This document shows positions 62,634 to 64,000 of a stretch of 64,000 nucleotides of DNA, piece after piece. Both the position numbers and the translations under genes were made by a program. Within the stretch, counting starts at the first letter, position 1. Every line of letters starts with the position of its first letter. Below the pieces are notes generated by a model. That model was not told the DNA's origin and made no database searches. It saw only the letters and a list, made by a program, of their open reading frames with translations. Source of the DNA: Veillonella sp. VA137 (GTDB taxonomy: Bacteria > Bacillota > Negativicutes > Veillonellales > Veillonellaceae); assembly GCF_003992015.1 (NCBI RefSeq), contig NZ_RQVK01000006.1, forward strand, positions 62,001 through 126,000, read 5' to 3'.

Positions 62634-63242
62634 TTATCCTAATATTTCTATGAATGCTTTTACCACATCTGGATCAAATTGCGTGCCAGAGTGTCTAAAT
62701 AGTTCTTGTTTAATCTCGCTACGAGGTTGTAGCGTTGTATCTGAAGATGGGTCGATGGCCGTTACGTAGTAATCAGCAATACCAATGATGCGAGCTCCTA
62801 ATGGAATATTGGCACCTCGTAAATGTTTCGGAAATCCTGCGCCATCCCAACGCTCATGATGGTATTTAATGTAAGGAATGATAGGTTGGCAACATGGATA
62901 GTTTTCAATCATGCTAGCCCCAAATACAGGATGTTGCTTGTATTTGGACAATTCCTGACGATTAAAGTAAGGAAACTTCATCAAGACTGTAGAAGGCAAG
63001 CAAATTAAGCCTAAATCATGTAAACATGCTGCGTGGCGAATTAATTCGATTTCACCTTTTGGCAATCCCATTTTAGCAGCAATGGCCACAGCGTAATTGG
63101 CGACTTGCACTGAATGCACATATAAAGTTTGGCTTTTCATTTGAATCATCTGTAAGAGTTGTAAGGTAACTAACTCTAAGGTGCTTTTATCTTGTTCGTA
63201 AGCTCCTGATTCTTGAATTAATGATAACATAAACATGTGCAA
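62634..63242 (-). CDS. HD-GYP-like phosphohydrolase
   Basis: A 202-residue stand-alone HD domain protein. Metal ligands appear in HSVQVANYAVAIA, HAACLHDLGLICLP, QHPVFGASMIENY and YHHERWDGAGFPKHLRGANIPLGARIIGIADYY. The last is the HD-GYP signature with F in place of Y (DGxGFP). HD-GYP proteins cleave cyclic di-GMP; here the usual sensory domain is missing, and the stretch before the HD core is only 40 residues. Activity on c-di-GMP is a family inference. It is transcribed leftward, towards comF. Confidence 0.82.
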   Translation of the reverse strand: MHMFMLSLIQESGAYEQDKSTLELVTLQLLQMIQMKSQTLYVHSVQVANYAVAIAAKMGLPKGEIELIRHAACLHDLGLICLPSTVLMKFPYFNRQELSKYKQHPVFGASMIENYPCCQPIIPYIKYHHERWDGAGFPKHLRGANIPLGARIIGIADYYVTAIDPSSDTTLQPRSEIKQELFRHSGTQFDPDVVKAFIEILG

Positions 63243-63536
63243 ACCCTTCCTAACTAATAGAAACGGTGTACTCTCTTTTGGAAAACCACCGTTTTTATAT
63301 TCTTCATTTACTTAAGTACACACATTATACAATAAAATTTTATCCTTGAATATACCCTACAGAGTGGACAAAAATGTACTGAAAAGTTCTCATCATTGTT
63401 ATAAAAAGTGAGAATGTGATAAGCATGGGATGTAGCAAAGTTGATGTATATTTGATGAAAAAAAGCAAGTCTTTTTTCCGAATGTACTATATAAAAATGA
63501 TATAAGTGGAATGAAAAAAATCATGATGGTTTCTCA
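63243..63536. other. AT-rich gap between the HD-GYP gene and the ncRNA
   Basis: No gene is seen. The HD-GYP gene must start from here leftward. An AT-rich stretch with AGAGAGT-type motifs and no clear hairpin fills the 290 bases. Confidence 0.3.
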
Positions 63537-63565
63537 GTGACAAAAGTAAAAAATATAGATATAAT
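63537..63565 (+). promoter_or_regulatory. Promoter of the structured ncRNA
   Basis: GTGACA (63537-63542) and TATAAT (63560-63565) with a 17-base spacer. The transcript would start near 63572, just before the conserved-looking RNA. Confidence 0.7.
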
Positions 63566-63571
63566 AAGAGT

Positions 63572-63805
63572 ACATAACGGGTCTGTGGTTGAAAGTCGAG
63601 GCCAGTCGCAGGCGAAACGATCCACATAAGCAATGAGAAATTGTGAGCATGGTGCGGCTTAGATGTAAGACCTGCCGACAGTAGATGTCGAGAGGAGTAG
63701 TAGTGGGGAGCACAGCTTAAGAGCGAACCTTCCAGCAGGCGAGTGTGGGGGCAAAGACCAGGTCAGCCGTATGAAACACAGCAGAAATTGTTCTGCTGTG
63801 TATTT
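63572..63805 (+). ncRNA. Structured non-coding RNA, candidate raiA RNA
   Basis: About 230 nt, strikingly richer in G and C than its surroundings, with many purine tracts (GGTTGAAAGTCGAGG, GGCGAAACGAT, GAGAGGAGTAG, GGGGAGCAC, GAGCGAAC), no open frame, its own promoter, and an intrinsic terminator at the end. 5' GGTCT can pair with AGACC near 63765, closing the domain. It is not tmRNA (no tag frame or CCA end), not RNase P RNA (no GAGGAAAGTC core) and not the SRP RNA. The gene context, after comF where Firmicutes usually carry raiA/hpf and secA, makes the raiA RNA class the best guess; I cannot confirm it by eye. Confidence 0.6.
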
Positions 63806-63808
63806 TTT
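63776..63808 (+). terminator. Terminator of the ncRNA
   Basis: ACACAGCAGAA (63776-63786) pairs perfectly with TTCTGCTGTGT (63791-63801), loop ATTG, followed by ATTTTTTATG and, shortly after, a second T run. Confidence 0.9.
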
Positions 63809-63903
63809 ATGCTTTTTTTGCATGACAGTCTTTGAATATAGGGAATAGAATATATTACATATATCATTTATTAATAAAAATACATAAAATTTGCAAAAAT
63901 ATG

Positions 63904-63932
63904 TTGACTAAATATTCATACAGGTGTATAAT
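63904..63932 (+). promoter_or_regulatory. Consensus promoter of the gene at the right edge
   Basis: TTGACT (63904-63909) and TATAAT (63927-63932) spaced by 17 bases, the nearest to consensus in the window. It suggests strong expression of the next gene. Confidence 0.8.
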
Positions 63933-63979
63933 TAGTGAATAAGATAAAACATTAAGTTATATAGTAAAGGAGAAACATC

Positions 63980-64000
63980 ATGAAAACAAATGTAAAAAAA
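63980..64000 (+). CDS. Start of a gene cut by the window edge
   Basis: Only seven codons are inside (MKTNVKK). AAAGGAGAA 8 bases upstream and the strong promoter at 63904 show it is real. By position it could be raiA/hpf; the Lys-rich start would equally fit a signal peptide of an abundant envelope protein. Not decidable from this window. Confidence 0.6.

Noticed and set aside
63572-63805. RNase P RNA, tmRNA, SRP RNA or cobalamin riboswitch
   Set aside because: The conserved cores I know for these (GAGGAAAGTCC, a tag frame with CCA end, the SRP GGAAGG/AGCA loop, the B12 box) are not found. GACCTGCC near 63680 resembles part of a B12 riboswitch only by chance.
40-64000. CRISPR arrays, tRNA or rRNA genes, prophage structural genes
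   Set aside because: No regularly spaced repeats, tRNA-like cloverleaf segments or phage morphogenesis proteins were seen; the only integrase belongs to the hsdS locus.

Overview
The window reads as chromosome of a diderm Firmicute of the class Negativicutes, most likely Veillonella or a close relative. The DNA is AT-rich, and gene order follows Firmicutes blocks: rsmI-metG-tatD...yabE-like-rnmV-rsmA, and rimP-nusA-rnpM-ylxQ-infB-rbfA-nrnA-truB-ribF. It also carries two family 9 heptosyltransferase-type genes expected only in an LPS-bearing cell. The species call is inference.

Layout. 1-8.4 kb: end of rsmI, metG, tatD, ppx, ppk, an AT-rich gap with a cluster of DnaA-box-like 9-mers, and a G5/3D-domain envelope protein. 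8.4-13.7 kb: a large nested palindrome, then an accessory cassette with a small winged-helix regulator, an attenuator-like leader, a BcgI-like fused restriction-methylation protein with its specificity subunit, and an orphan gene. 13.9-24.5 kb: rnmV, rsmA, gltS, a polysaccharide deacetylase, prfC, topB and a DEAD-box helicase. 24.9-30.5 kb: an iron block with feoA, feoB, a Cys-rich FeoB-associated peptide, then a DUF6110-type protein and a P1B-type ATPase carrying an SCALK motif, a pair that resembles ferrosome (Fez) genes. 30.47-30.80 kb: an unannotated-looking type I toxin-antitoxin cassette. 30.9-32.1 kb: two unknown membrane proteins.

32.2-43.8 kb is a defence or conflict island. It has a Fic protein, a small partner and a HipA/CtkA-like kinase, then a type I restriction system (half-size S, HsdR, HsdS, HsdM), an Rpn-type nuclease, a promoterless HsdS recognition-domain cassette and a tyrosine recombinase. 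The recognition domains of hsdS and the silent cassette are all bounded by the same 11-bp sequence in the same orientation, which suggests a domain-swapping specificity system.

43.9-64 kb returns to core genes: cfa, two heptosyltransferases, an exonuclease, an M18 aminopeptidase, an ArsC/Spx-like protein, the nusA-infB operon, ribF, a chorismate mutase-shikimate kinase fusion, recD2, comF and an HD-GYP-like protein. A structured non-coding RNA of about 230 nt with its own promoter and terminator lies at 63.57-63.81 kb; its position after comF and its look suggest the raiA RNA class, unproven. No tRNA, rRNA or CRISPR array was seen.
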